Shown here: positions 1 to 7,865 of the stretch, piece after piece
Layout: the number at the start of each line of letters is the position of its first letter
Position numbering within the stretch: position 1 is the stretch's first letter
From: Fibrobacter succinogenes
GTDB taxonomy: Bacteria > Fibrobacterota > Fibrobacteria > Fibrobacterales > Fibrobacteraceae
Assembly: GCA_902761355.1 (NCBI GenBank)
Contig: CACWJY010000003.1
Coordinates: 62,001-126,000, forward strand
Reading direction: 5' to 3'
DNA: 64,000 nt
The notes under the pieces: generated by a model
Seen by the model: only the letters and a program-made list of their open reading frames with translations
Told to the model about the DNA's origin: nothing
The model's database searches: none
Translations under genes and position numbers: made by a program

Positions 1-997
1 TCATGTCGCGAAGGTCCGCAAGAATCACGCCCGCCATCCAGAGCGCGATATTTTCGTCGCCACTCTTGTGGAGCGGTCCCGTTTCGGATTGCCACACGCG
101 CTTGTTCTTGGCAAATGCAGCATTGAATAGCTTAGCGCGGTTATCGCCGCCGGAATAGCTGTGCGTATTCACCTGGAACATGTAAGAAAGAGCCTCGCTG
201 CTGTAACCGTTAAACTGGTTCAGCGCATCGCCGATGTTCGTTTCGTCAGCTGCACTCACCGAAGTTTCGGGGAACAACCCCTTCGCCTCGAGCGCCTTGC
301 CGAGTTCCACAATCATTTTAGATTGATTGTTCTTGAAGCCGCAACCTTCCTGATCACCGTTCGCCTTCCACCAGCCGGCACTCGGCTCGTTGAACGGTTC
401 CACCGTACGGAACGTGATTCCCCATTCCTTTTTAAAATGGAGCGCCACTTCGGAAAGGTAATCGGCGAAATCGTCAAAGTAATCTTCTTTCAGGTTGTCG
501 GCACCGTTATTGCCGCCCGAGACGCAGCCGCTCTTGGTCATCCACCACGGCGGCGAATTGCTGAACGCCTCGAAAATCGGGTCCTTTACGCGCTTTGCGA
601 GTTCAAAGGCAATGTTACGCTGGTACGGATCCGCCGTCCAGTCGAAATCGCCGCTTTCGGTAGGCTTATAGCCGGGCACAGCGCCACCGCCGTCCCCCTT
701 GGTCAGGTGATTATGCCCCGGCTGGTCTCCGCCGCCAATATTGTAACGGAAAATCGTGTAGCCAAGACCCGTATCAGGGTCCGCAATCGCACCAATCAGC
801 TTGCTGCGATTTGCTTCGCTCCAGGCGCCCGCCTTCACAGCCCACCAGCAAAGACTGGAACCCCAGCCCTCAAAAACCTGGTAGCGCTTGCCCGGGTCCA
901 CCACCACCCTTGTCTGCGCCTGTGACGGCGATAATACACCCATAAGGCACAAAGACATCACACATGCCGCACCCACAGGCAACCTGTAATTACTCAT
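1..997 (-). CDS. Glycoside hydrolase family 30, secreted (3' end outside window)
   Basis: The visible 332 codons encode an N-terminal signal peptide (hydrophobic stretch, cleavage near SQA-QT) followed by a GH30-type (beta/alpha)8 catalytic domain. Seen directly: the early FEGWGSSLCWW motif typical of GH30 glucanases/galactanases, the acid/base region VEPFNEPSAGWW and the nucleophile region QSETGP. GH30 enzymes retain configuration and act on beta-linked glucans, xylans or beta-1,6-galactans; the exact substrate cannot be told here. It is probably exported to attack plant polysaccharide. The ATG at 997 is preceded by AAGGA at good spacing. A consensus promoter lies at 1039-1067. The gene is transcribed off the left edge, so downstream modules are unseen. 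Confidence 0.9.
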   Translation of the reverse strand, partial: MSNYRLPVGAACVMSLCLMGVLSPSQAQTRVVVDPGKRYQVFEGWGSSLCWWAVKAGAWSEANRSKLIGAIADPDTGLGYTIFRYNIGGGDQPGHNHLTKGDGGGAVPGYKPTESGDFDWTADPYQRNIAFELAKRVKDPIFEAFSNSPPWWMTKSGCVSGGNNGADNLKEDYFDDFADYLSEVALHFKKEWGITFRTVEPFNEPSAGWWKANGDQEGCGFKNNQSKMIVELGKALEAKGLFPETSVSAADETNIGDALNQFNGYSSEALSYMFQVNTHSYSGGDNRAKLFNAAFAKNKRVWQSETGPLHKSGDENIALWMAGVILADLRDM

Positions 998-1314
998 AAT
1001 CCAATCCTTTCGCCGCGAAAGCAACGCGACCTCCTATAAATATACCCCATTAAGTGAACATTGTCAAATGTGGACTTTTGGGGGATTAATTTGTCTCTTC
1101 AGACCATTTGAAACAGAATCAGGGGCATCCGTCGCCTTGCAATTCTTAGCTCCGCAAAAGTAGAAAATGGCGAAAATCGGCCTTATTTCGCATAAACAGA
1201 AAGAAAAATCATATTTTTTTCTTTTTCCTATTGCTTTTTCGAAATAGATTTTATAAAATTAGATTGTACGCAATTAAATATCACGCCAACCTACAAAAAA
1301 AACGGAGGCTCATC
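998..1314. other. Divergent intergenic region between GH30 and glutathione peroxidase genes
   Basis: This 317-bp gap holds the minus-strand GH30 promoter and, next to the plus-strand gene, an AT-rich stretch (about 1203-1290) with several TATAAA/TAAATT-like boxes and the CGGAGG ribosome binding site at 1303-1308. No other gene, RNA or repeat was recognised in it. Confidence 0.5.
1039..1067 (-). promoter_or_regulatory. Consensus promoter of the GH30 gene
   Basis: On the minus strand, TTGACA (1067-1062) and TATATT (1044-1039) are separated by exactly 17 bp. Transcription would begin near 1032, giving a 5' leader of about 35 nt that contains the Shine-Dalgarno sequence of the GH30 gene. Confidence 0.7.
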
Positions 1315-1860
1315 ATGGCAACCATCTACGATTTCACCCTCACCGACGGCAAGGGCAACCAGGTCCCGCTCGCAAACTTTAAGGGCAAGGTGATGCTCAT
1401 CGTGAACACCGCGACCGGCTGCGGCTTCACCCCGCACTACAAGCCTATAGAACAGATGTATTCCGATTTCCACGACAAGGGTTTCGAAGTCATCGACATA
1501 CCCTGCAACCAGTTCAAGGGCCAGACTCCCGGCACCGACGATGAAATCCACGAATTCTGCACGCTCAACTACGGCACCGAATTCCCGCAAATGAAAAAGT
1601 CCGACGTGAACGGCCCCGACGAACTGCCGCTCTACACCTACCTGAAATCGCAGAAAGGTTTCGAAGGATTCGGCTTTGGCGTGAAGGCCGCCGCCATGGC
1701 GCTTTTGCTCAAGAGTATCGACAAGGACTACAAGAAAAATCCCGACATCAAGTGGAACTTCACCAAGTTCGTCGTGGACCGCGAAGGCAACGTGGTCGCG
1801 CGCTTCGAACCCACCGCCGACATGGACGCCGTGCGCGCCTGCGTAGAAAAGTTGCTCTAG
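1315..1860 (+). CDS. Glutathione peroxidase family protein
   Basis: A 181-residue thiol peroxidase of the glutathione peroxidase family (thioredoxin fold), which reduces hydrogen peroxide and organic hydroperoxides, in bacteria often with thioredoxin as donor. The catalytic site is NTATGCGFTPHY with Cys36 (no selenocysteine codon). The second signature CNQFKGQTPG (about residues 64-73) and the WNFTKF motif near the C-terminus carry the usual Gln and Trp of the catalytic tetrad. The ATG at 1315 is chosen because CGGAGG lies seven bases upstream; an in-frame extension to 1231 lacks a ribosome binding site. Eight bases downstream begins an OhrR-type repressor gene, so the pair looks like one peroxide-response operon. 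It is probably cytoplasmic because no signal peptide is seen. Confidence 0.93.
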   Translation: MATIYDFTLTDGKGNQVPLANFKGKVMLIVNTATGCGFTPHYKPIEQMYSDFHDKGFEVIDIPCNQFKGQTPGTDDEIHEFCTLNYGTEFPQMKKSDVNGPDELPLYTYLKSQKGFEGFGFGVKAAAMALLLKSIDKDYKKNPDIKWNFTKFVVDREGNVVARFEPTADMDAVRACVEKLL

Positions 1861-1868
1861 GAGCTGCC

Positions 1869-2303
1869 ATGAACTGTCCCCAGTTAAAACTCGAAAACCA
1901 GCTGTGCTTCCCGCTGTATGCCGCGTCCAAGGAGATCACGCGCCGTTACGCCCCGTACCTGGAGCCGCTCGACCTCACGTACACGCAGTACATAGTGATG
2001 CTCGTGCTGTGGGAAGAAAAAAAGTGCAACGTCTCGGAACTCGGAAAAAAGCTGTTTCTCGATTCCGGGACGCTCACCCCGCTTTTAAAAAAGCTCGAGG
2101 CCAAGGGCTACATCCAGCGCACCCGCGAACAGAGCGACGAGCGCTGCCTTTCCGTAAGCCTCACCGCCGAAGGCGAATCGCTCAAGCGCCAAGCCGCAAG
2201 CGTCCCCAAGTCCATGGCCAGCTGCGTCAACCTCACCGATGCCGAGGCCAAGACCCTGTACAAGTTACTGTATAAGGTTTTGGACGGGTTTGAGGTGGGG
2301 TAG
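1869..2303 (+). CDS. ohrR: MarR-family organic-hydroperoxide repressor (OhrR-like)
   Basis: A 144-residue winged-helix regulator. Its N-terminus LENQLCFPLYAASKEI contains the conserved reactive cysteine (Cys13) of OhrR, the sensor oxidised by organic hydroperoxides. The recognition helix region LFLDSGTLTPLLKKLE and the wing with DERCLSVSLT are also OhrR hallmarks. OhrR proteins repress thiol-peroxidase or ohr genes until Cys oxidation. Here the gene lies 8 bp after the glutathione peroxidase gene, with GGAG just before its ATG, so autoregulation of the pair is a reasonable inference. Other Cys residues are present, and whether it is a one-Cys or two-Cys type cannot be settled from sequence. 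Confidence 0.88.
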   Translation: MNCPQLKLENQLCFPLYAASKEITRRYAPYLEPLDLTYTQYIVMLVLWEEKKCNVSELGKKLFLDSGTLTPLLKKLEAKGYIQRTREQSDERCLSVSLTAEGESLKRQAASVPKSMASCVNLTDAEAKTLYKLLYKVLDGFEVG

Positions 2304-2328
2304 GTGGCTTTTCTTGGCTATACTAGCG

Positions 2329-3078
2329 CTACTTTAAACCACGCAGAATCTTTTTCTGCTCGTCAGTGATGCGGTAGCTTTCGCAGGCTTTCTGAATCGT
2401 CTTTGCATGGATCCACGGCGAAAGTTTGCGTTCCTTGATGTAGGGGAACGTTGCATCCCATTGCTTAGCAAGTGCCGTCGCCATGTACCAGGCGATGACC
2501 ATCTGCACGTAGTAGCGGTCGGTGGGGCGGGCAGCATTTACCGAAGCTTGCACAACGCCTGTCGAATCGTCGTCGAATTTATTCTCGTCGATAGCGGCAA
2601 TAAGTTTCAAATGTTCCTTGCTGAAGCGTTCATCTAGGAAAAAGTTCATCAGCATGTTCACGCCGAATCGCACCGTATAAGGTTTGATTGACTTCAGCCA
2701 TTCGCAAATCTTACTATAAAAGCGAGGCTCGTCCTTGAGCAATGCCTTCGGTGATTTGCCGTCACATACCGCCCAGTTGTCGATGTAAGGCAAGAACTGT
2801 TCAATGCGGCGCAGGCATTCGTCAAAATCCTTGATACGCTCCACCGCGAAAAGATGCACCTGGTTTTCTTCGAAATACTTGTGAGGCAACTTGTCCAAAA
2901 AATTTGCGACATCCTTCGCTGCCGAACCCACGAATTCCTTTGCAATCTTTCGCATCGTGGGTACGCGCACGCCAATGATCGATTTTTTGTCGATGTTCGG
3001 CAACAGCGACGCATGAAAGTCACGGTACTTTAGGTCCTGTTCGGCCAAAAGACGCTTAATAAGCTCAGCATGATTCAT
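2329..3078 (-). CDS. DNA alkylation repair protein, AlkD-like HEAT-repeat glycosylase
   Basis: A 249-residue protein matching the AlkC/AlkD family of HEAT-like-repeat DNA glycosylases, which remove N3- and N7-alkylpurines. Recognisable features are the N-terminal IGVRVPTMRKIAKEF segment, the DNWAVCDGKSPKAL region (the family's conserved N-W-D around the lesion-binding cleft) and helices spaced as in HEAT repeats. It starts at an ATG at 3078. It ends 25 bp from the stop of ohrR, with which it is convergent. It appears to be a single-gene unit; the downstream neighbour on the same strand (symporter) lies upstream by 53 bp and could be co-transcribed. Cytoplasmic. Confidence 0.88.
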   Translation of the reverse strand: MNHAELIKRLLAEQDLKYRDFHASLLPNIDKKSIIGVRVPTMRKIAKEFVGSAAKDVANFLDKLPHKYFEENQVHLFAVERIKDFDECLRRIEQFLPYIDNWAVCDGKSPKALLKDEPRFYSKICEWLKSIKPYTVRFGVNMLMNFFLDERFSKEHLKLIAAIDENKFDDDSTGVVQASVNAARPTDRYYVQMVIAWYMATALAKQWDATFPYIKERKLSPWIHAKTIQKACESYRITDEQKKILRGLK

Positions 3079-3131
3079 TACGCCCCCACTTTTTAGACTG
3101 TCACGATGCGCTTGCGCAACAACAATAATAA

Positions 3132-4034
3132 TTATTCTTTTTTCGGCTTAATCCTTGCACTCAAATAACTGAGCACCAGATTCTGCCATACCACATAGCA
3201 AGTCGGGGCAAGAGCCACGATAGGGCCCGCATACAAAGTAGAAATCCAAATTACAAGAGTGGTGTTCTTTTGACCCATGCTCTGCGCACTTTCAATCGGG
3301 CGGCGGTTCCTTTCTACATACCAACCGAGAGCGTATAGGAGAATGCAGAGAATCAGCGAGATACCCGCCATCATCGGGAGCTTACCGCTATTCCAAAGTT
3401 CCGTGAATCCCATCTCGCGAATGTCGTAGCTCGCCTTCGCCAAAATCACGAACACCGAGAACGTCCACACAAACATGGTGTACTTCTGGTATTTGGCGGC
3501 ACGATCAGCAAGTTCGGGGTAGAATGCACGCAGGCCCAAGGCAAATGCAAGCGGAATGCTGATGATAGGCTGAATCGTATTGAAAATCTTCATCGCAATT
3601 TCGCTCAACTCCGCATCGGTTCCGGTCAAGTAACCAAACACGATGGGAATCGAAAAACACGCAATCAGGTTTCCGCTCAAAAAAATCTTCAAGGCAAGCG
3701 AGGCCGAACCACCGAGCATTTTCGCCATGGCAGGCGCCGCGTTCGCAGGCGGGCAAAGCGCAATAATTGCACCGCCCAAAAGTACCTCGCGCGGAAGGTC
3801 GAAAAGTTTCACGATTCCCGCAATTACTGCCACCAAGAGCAAACTCACAATTAAGGCACGAATTTCAATTTTAAACGTGTAACCATGCGTCTGCGGCGGA
3901 ATTTTAGTCACAAACGTCAAAAACATCATGGTACCGATCAAAAACGGCATTAACGGCGAAAGCACGTGTGCCTGCGGGAGCAAAATCCCGAGTAAAATTG
4001 CAATCGGCATCAAAACGGCACGCAAATTCTTCAT
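3132..4034 (-). CDS. Bile acid:sodium symporter (BASS) family transporter
   Basis: A 300-residue integral membrane protein with about nine to ten hydrophobic helices. It resembles the BASS family (sodium-coupled uptake of organic anions) in the LLPQAHVLSPLMPFLIGTMMFLTF N-terminus and the ALCPPANAAPAMAKMLGG crossover segment. The substrate is not predictable. The ATG at 4034 is preferred: a TTG further out (4061) would add residues without membrane character. No Shine-Dalgarno is seen; instead TACATTTG (minus strand, 4049-4042) ends 7 nt before the ATG with TTGCCT 17 bp further up, so the mRNA may be leaderless. It is transcribed divergently from trkH. Confidence 0.8.
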   Translation of the reverse strand: MKNLRAVLMPIAILLGILLPQAHVLSPLMPFLIGTMMFLTFVTKIPPQTHGYTFKIEIRALIVSLLLVAVIAGIVKLFDLPREVLLGGAIIALCPPANAAPAMAKMLGGSASLALKIFLSGNLIACFSIPIVFGYLTGTDAELSEIAMKIFNTIQPIISIPLAFALGLRAFYPELADRAAKYQKYTMFVWTFSVFVILAKASYDIREMGFTELWNSGKLPMMAGISLILCILLYALGWYVERNRRPIESAQSMGQKNTTLVIWISTLYAGPIVALAPTCYVVWQNLVLSYLSARIKPKKE

Positions 4035-4095
4035 ACGCGCCCAAATGTAGAAAACCGCCAAAACCTAGGCAAGATAGGGATTAATTTCTATATTG

Positions 4096-4179
4096 GCACG
4101 CTTCGCGTGCATATAGATCGGTTCGGTCATGACAAGCATATTTTATGCTTGTCGCGACTCTCACCTTATTCTATATTTG
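4096..4179. promoter_or_regulatory. trkH promoter with two perfect hairpins upstream
   Basis: Plus-strand promoter for trkH: TTGTCG (4149-4154), 17-bp spacer, TATATTTG (4172-4179), with the ATG only 5 nt later. Immediately upstream lie two perfect inverted repeats: GCACGC-TTC-GCGTGC (4096-4110) and a 10-bp-arm repeat GACAAGCATA-TTT-TATGCTTGTC (4131-4153), whose right arm overlaps the -35 box. The latter could be an operator or a transcript-end hairpin from either side. Confidence 0.5.
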
Positions 4180-4184
4180 CACCT

Positions 4185-5576
4185 ATGTTACGTTCTAGGT
4201 ACGAAGCATTCGACTTCGTGGAAAAGAAGGCCGAAGTCAAAAAAAAGTCGGGCAACCCGATTTTGATGATCGTGTCCGGCTACCTCGCGCTGGTTTCTTT
4301 GGGAGCACTCCTCTTGTCGCTCCCGTTTGCGCAGCGTGAACCCGTCGGCGTTATCGACGCCTTCTTTACAGCCATGTCGGCCGTGTGCGTCACCGGACTT
4401 TCGACCATCGACATCAGCGCAAGCTTTACCACCTTCGGAAACTGGGTGCTCGTACTCCTGATGCAGGCAGGCGGTCTTGGAATCATGACGATTTCTACCG
4501 TGATTATTTTGCTTGCAGGCATGCACCCAGGATTCAACCACCAGTCGGCCCTCCTCGCCAACTACACGCAAGAAGGTAACGTCGACGCAGGCCGCATCCT
4601 AAAGGCCGTGCTCCCCTTTACCTTCGGTCTCGAAGCTATCGGCGCCGTCATCTACTTTACACAGTTCAGCGACATGGAACTCTACGACCGACTATTCTGC
4701 AGCCTGTTCCAGGCGGTCAGTTCCTTCTGTAACGTAGGTTTCACGCTGTTCCCCGACTCGCTCGTACAGTTCCAGCTGAACCCGCTCATGAACATTACCA
4801 CCTGCGTGCTCGCCCTCGCGGGCGGCTTCGGCTTCCTCGCGATTACCGAAATGCGCTACCTGTTCGACTTCAAGAAGCGCGCCATCCGCAAGGTGTCGTT
4901 GCATACGCACATCGCCACGGGCTTCACCCTGATCATCGTCCTCGTAAGTATCCTGTTCTTTATGTTCAGCGAATGGAGCAACACCTTCGAGGGCCTGAAC
5001 TTCGGGCAAAAGCTGGAATCAAGCGCGTTCATGGCGTTCACCAGCCGTACGGCAGGCCTCAACACGGTAAATGTCCCCGCCCTCAGCGTGGGTTCGCTGT
5101 TCTTCTTTGTCATTATCATGCTGATTGGAGCAAACCCCGGTAGCTGCGGCGGCGGTATCAAGACCACCACCACAGCCGTGATTTTCCTACTCGGCTTTAA
5201 CCGCCTACTGGGCCGCAACAAGACGCAGATTCTTGGCAGAACCATTCCCGAAACCACCGTCGATAAGGCCGTGCGAATTTTCGTGGTGGCCATCGTGGTT
5301 ATCGTCGTGGCGACACTCGTTTTGCTAGAAACCGAAGCCGCAGGGAATTCTATAGAACAGGTATCGTTCCTCAAGGTGTTCTTCGAAGTGGCCAGCGCCT
5401 ACAGCACCTGCGGTCTTTCCATGGGGCTCACCCCGGATCTTTCGATCCCAGGCCGTATCGTGATTTGCCTTGTCATGTTTATCGGCCGTATGGGCCCATT
5501 GTTCCTGATTTCTGCAGTGGCTAAAAAGCAAGAACAGGGCATGTGGTACGCCGAAGAAGACATCATGGTGGGCTAA
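4185..5576 (+). CDS. trkH: Trk/Ktr potassium uptake channel subunit (TrkH/KtrB)
   Basis: A 463-residue membrane protein of the TrkH/TrkG/KtrB superfamily, the K+-translocating subunit that works with a cytoplasmic nucleotide-binding TrkA/KtrA ring. It has about ten transmembrane or pore segments in the four-fold M1-P-M2 pattern, with selectivity-filter-like glycines in FFTAMSAVCVTGLS, AVSSFCNVGFTL, AFTSRTAGLNT and VASAYSTCGLSMGLT. The ATG at 4185 is chosen because the upstream in-frame extension is hydrophilic, hairpin-rich non-coding DNA; there is no Shine-Dalgarno and the promoter box ends 5 nt before the start. The trkA gene follows after 36 bp, separated by a small G+C hairpin with a T run and its own TAAATTAG box. 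Confidence 0.92.
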   Translation: MLRSRYEAFDFVEKKAEVKKKSGNPILMIVSGYLALVSLGALLLSLPFAQREPVGVIDAFFTAMSAVCVTGLSTIDISASFTTFGNWVLVLLMQAGGLGIMTISTVIILLAGMHPGFNHQSALLANYTQEGNVDAGRILKAVLPFTFGLEAIGAVIYFTQFSDMELYDRLFCSLFQAVSSFCNVGFTLFPDSLVQFQLNPLMNITTCVLALAGGFGFLAITEMRYLFDFKKRAIRKVSLHTHIATGFTLIIVLVSILFFMFSEWSNTFEGLNFGQKLESSAFMAFTSRTAGLNTVNVPALSVGSLFFFVIIMLIGANPGSCGGGIKTTTTAVIFLLGFNRLLGRNKTQILGRTIPETTVDKAVRIFVVAIVVIVVATLVLLETEAAGNSIEQVSFLKVFFEVASAYSTCGLSMGLTPDLSIPGRIVICLVMFIGRMGPLFLISAVAKKQEQGMWYAEEDIMVG

Positions 5577-5612
5577 CGGCTCCCCGCAGCGGGTTTTTAC
5601 TAAATTAGAGTC

Positions 5613-6344
5613 ATGGCTTCTAAACAATTCGTAGTAATCGGTCTCGGAAACACGGGCTATTTCTTGGCCCGCCACCTGACCGCACTCGGACACGACGTGA
5701 TGGTCGTAGACCCGAGCCCCGAAAAGATCCAGGATATTTCGAACCAGGTGGCGCAGGCGGTCGTTGCCGACGGCACCCGCAAAAAGCAGCTCCAGTCGCT
5801 CCCGCTTTCCAAGGTGGACAGCGTCATTTGCTGTATCGGCGAAGACCTGCAGGCATCGCTCCTGACGGTCCTCAACCTCAAGGAACTGGGCGTCAAGCAC
5901 ATCATTGCGAAGTCCAGTAGCCCGGCCCATACGATTATCCTCGAAAAGCTCGGTGTGGCAGACATCTTCCACCCAGAACGCGACATGGCCATTTCTCTTG
6001 CAGAAAGGCTCAACCGCCCGAACATGCTCGACTACCTGCCGTTCATGGAAGGCTTCTCCATTGTCGAAATCGCCTGCCCCGACGCCTTCCTCGGCAAGAC
6101 CCTCAAGGACCTCTCCCTGACGCACAAGTACGGCATCCAGGTGATCGCCATCCGCGACCCGCTGGAACCCACACCCAAAATCGGTAACATCGCCGACTAC
6201 GTGCTCAAAGAAAACGACGTGCTGTTGTCATCGGCCCGAACGAGGCCCTCGACAAGTTCAAGGCCTAAGCCTCTTAAAATTCAAAAAGCAAAAGCGCCCC
6301 GATTTTTTCGGAGCGTTTTTTTTTTCGTACTAACTCATACGTGA
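5613..6344 (+). CDS. trkA: Potassium uptake regulatory subunit TrkA/KtrA, frameshifted at the C-terminus
   Basis: Cytoplasmic RCK protein that gates the TrkH/KtrB channel. Residues 1-130 form the Rossmann NAD/nucleotide-binding domain (VVIGLGNTGYFLARHL; Asp at the end of strand 2 in VVDPS), and residues about 140-205 the TrkA-C domain. After ENDVL the frame as it stands reads through the terminator to 6344. In the other frame from about 6226 the sequence continues VIGPNEALDKFKA and stops at 6266-6268, just before the terminator, which is the usual TrkA ending. A missing T in a TTT codon at 6225-6227 would explain it: either a real one-base deletion or a sequencing error. ATG 5613 has no Shine-Dalgarno; TAAATTAG ends 4 nt upstream. 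Confidence 0.85.
   Translation: MASKQFVVIGLGNTGYFLARHLTALGHDVMVVDPSPEKIQDISNQVAQAVVADGTRKKQLQSLPLSKVDSVICCIGEDLQASLLTVLNLKELGVKHIIAKSSSPAHTIILEKLGVADIFHPERDMAISLAERLNRPNMLDYLPFMEGFSIVEIACPDAFLGKTLKDLSLTHKYGIQVIAIRDPLEPTPKIGNIADYVLKENDVLLSSARTRPSTSSRPKPLKIQKAKAPRFFRSVFFFVLTHT
6293..6327 (+). terminator. Intrinsic terminator of the trk operon
   Basis: The stem CGC-C-CCGA/TCGG-A-GCG (one mismatch) is followed by nine or more T residues. It lies 25 bp after the restored trkA stop codon and inside the frameshifted reading frame, which supports the earlier stop as the ancestral one. Confidence 0.8.
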
Positions 6345-6400
6345 GGGCGCGAGAACGCCGCATAGCGAGGCCATGAAAAAATAGTCACAGAAAGAAAAAC

Positions 6401-7741
6401 TTAAATAAGTTTTTCAACTTTTGTGCACAAGTTTTCGGCCTCTTCAGAAGTCGGAGCTTCTGCGATAACACGGATAACCGGTTCAGTGTTGCTAGCACGC
6501 ACATGCACCCAGGACTTTTCATGACCGAGCCAGAGGCCGTCGCGTTCGTCCATTTCCCAGCCGGCAAATTCAGCCTTGACTTTCGGGAGGATGTCCGCCA
6601 CCTTCTTGTCGCCGAGTTCGAACTTTTTCTTGGGCATGGCGTAAGACGGATTTTCGGCCACGAACTTTTCGGGGCCGCCGTCGTGATGAGCCATCCAGCT
6701 GAGCACGAGGGCCGCAGCCACGAGACTGTCACGACCATAGTGGAGCGCCGGCAGAATCACGCCGCCGTTGCCTTCGCCACCAATCACGCAGCCGTTCTCA
6801 ATCATCTGAAGGCTCACGTTGATTTCGCCGACTTTTGCACGGCTGAATTCACAGCCGTACTTTTCGGCGACATCCTGGTTCATGCGACTCGTAGACAAAT
6901 TAACACAGACGCTTCCCTTCTTCTGGCTGAGCACTTCTTCGGTCGCAATGGCGAGCGTATATTCTTCGCCGATACTCTGGCCAAGGCCATCGACCAGTGC
7001 GCAGCGGTCCGCGTCGGGGTCCACGGCGAAACCGACCGCACAGCCGTTGTCCTTGACGGCCTTGCGAAGGTCACCCAGGTTTTCGGGAATCGGTTCGGCA
7101 CCGCGCGGGAACGTGCCGTCGGGTTCGCAATGCACACGCACCACTTCGCAGCCGAGCTGCTCCAGAAGGCGCGGCACGATGTAGCTGCCCGCACCGTTCA
7201 CTGCATCAACGGCCACCTTGAACTTCTTTGCGCGAATGGCTTCGACATCCACGAACGGTATCTTGAGGGTGCCGTCCACGTGAACGCCGTCGGCATCCTT
7301 CATGAACTCGTACTTGCCCATGCCGCGGTAGTCAGGATACTTAAAGTTGTCGGCATCGGCAAGTTCAAAGAGCTGCTTCACGTCGGCGGGACCGAGGAAA
7401 AGCCCCTTGTTGTTCAGGAACTTGAGGGCGTTCCATTCAAGCGGGTTGTGGCTTGCAGTAATGATGATGCCCGCATCGGCCTTAAGTTCAGTCGTCAAAA
7501 TTTCCACCGAGGGAGTCGTCGAAAGGCCGACTTCGACCACATCGACACCCGACAGACGACAGATTCCCGCGACAAACTGGCTAATGGCATCGCCCGTCGG
7601 GCGGCTGTCGCGGCCGATGACCACGCGCTTCGCCTTGGTAATCTGCAAAAAGGCACTCACATGGCTCTTAAGGACTTGGGGGGTAAGGGTATCGCCCACG
7701 ATTCCGCGGATACCCGAAATAGAACGCATTAGTTTTGACAT
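6401..7741 (-). CDS. glmM: Phosphoglucosamine mutase / alpha-D-phosphohexomutase
   Basis: A 446-residue phosphohexomutase, most like GlmM (glucosamine-6-phosphate to glucosamine-1-phosphate, feeding UDP-GlcNAc for peptidoglycan and LPS). Four family signatures are visible: substrate-entry loop SGIRGIVG, the active-site phosphoserine loop TASHNPLEWN, the metal-binding loop DPDADRC and the sugar-binding loop GGEGNGGV, plus the phosphate-binding RASNTEP near the C-terminus. The ATG at 7741 has GGAG upstream. It is transcribed alone, divergent from the GGDEF gene at 7866. Assignment as GlmM rather than phosphomannomutase rests on the GEGNGG loop and overall length; a second, distinct phosphohexomutase lies at 16,768. 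Confidence 0.87.
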   Translation of the reverse strand: MSKLMRSISGIRGIVGDTLTPQVLKSHVSAFLQITKAKRVVIGRDSRPTGDAISQFVAGICRLSGVDVVEVGLSTTPSVEILTTELKADAGIIITASHNPLEWNALKFLNNKGLFLGPADVKQLFELADADNFKYPDYRGMGKYEFMKDADGVHVDGTLKIPFVDVEAIRAKKFKVAVDAVNGAGSYIVPRLLEQLGCEVVRVHCEPDGTFPRGAEPIPENLGDLRKAVKDNGCAVGFAVDPDADRCALVDGLGQSIGEEYTLAIATEEVLSQKKGSVCVNLSTSRMNQDVAEKYGCEFSRAKVGEINVSLQMIENGCVIGGEGNGGVILPALHYGRDSLVAAALVLSWMAHHDGGPEKFVAENPSYAMPKKKFELGDKKVADILPKVKAEFAGWEMDERDGLWLGHEKSWVHVRASNTEPVIRVIAEAPTSEEAENLCTKVEKLI

Positions 7742-7865
7742 TAAATACTCCGTTTTTTACAAAAAATACAAAATTATTATGTATTATTATCACGAGAAGA
7801 AAGGAGATACTCCGCCCGTTCCCCCGTTTTACCCCGATCGAATAAGGCCAGTACAGACCAAGGCA

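Noticed and set aside
6201-6268. Programmed ribosomal frameshift in trkA
   Set aside because: No slippery heptamer or downstream pseudoknot was seen; a one-base deletion or sequencing error is simpler.
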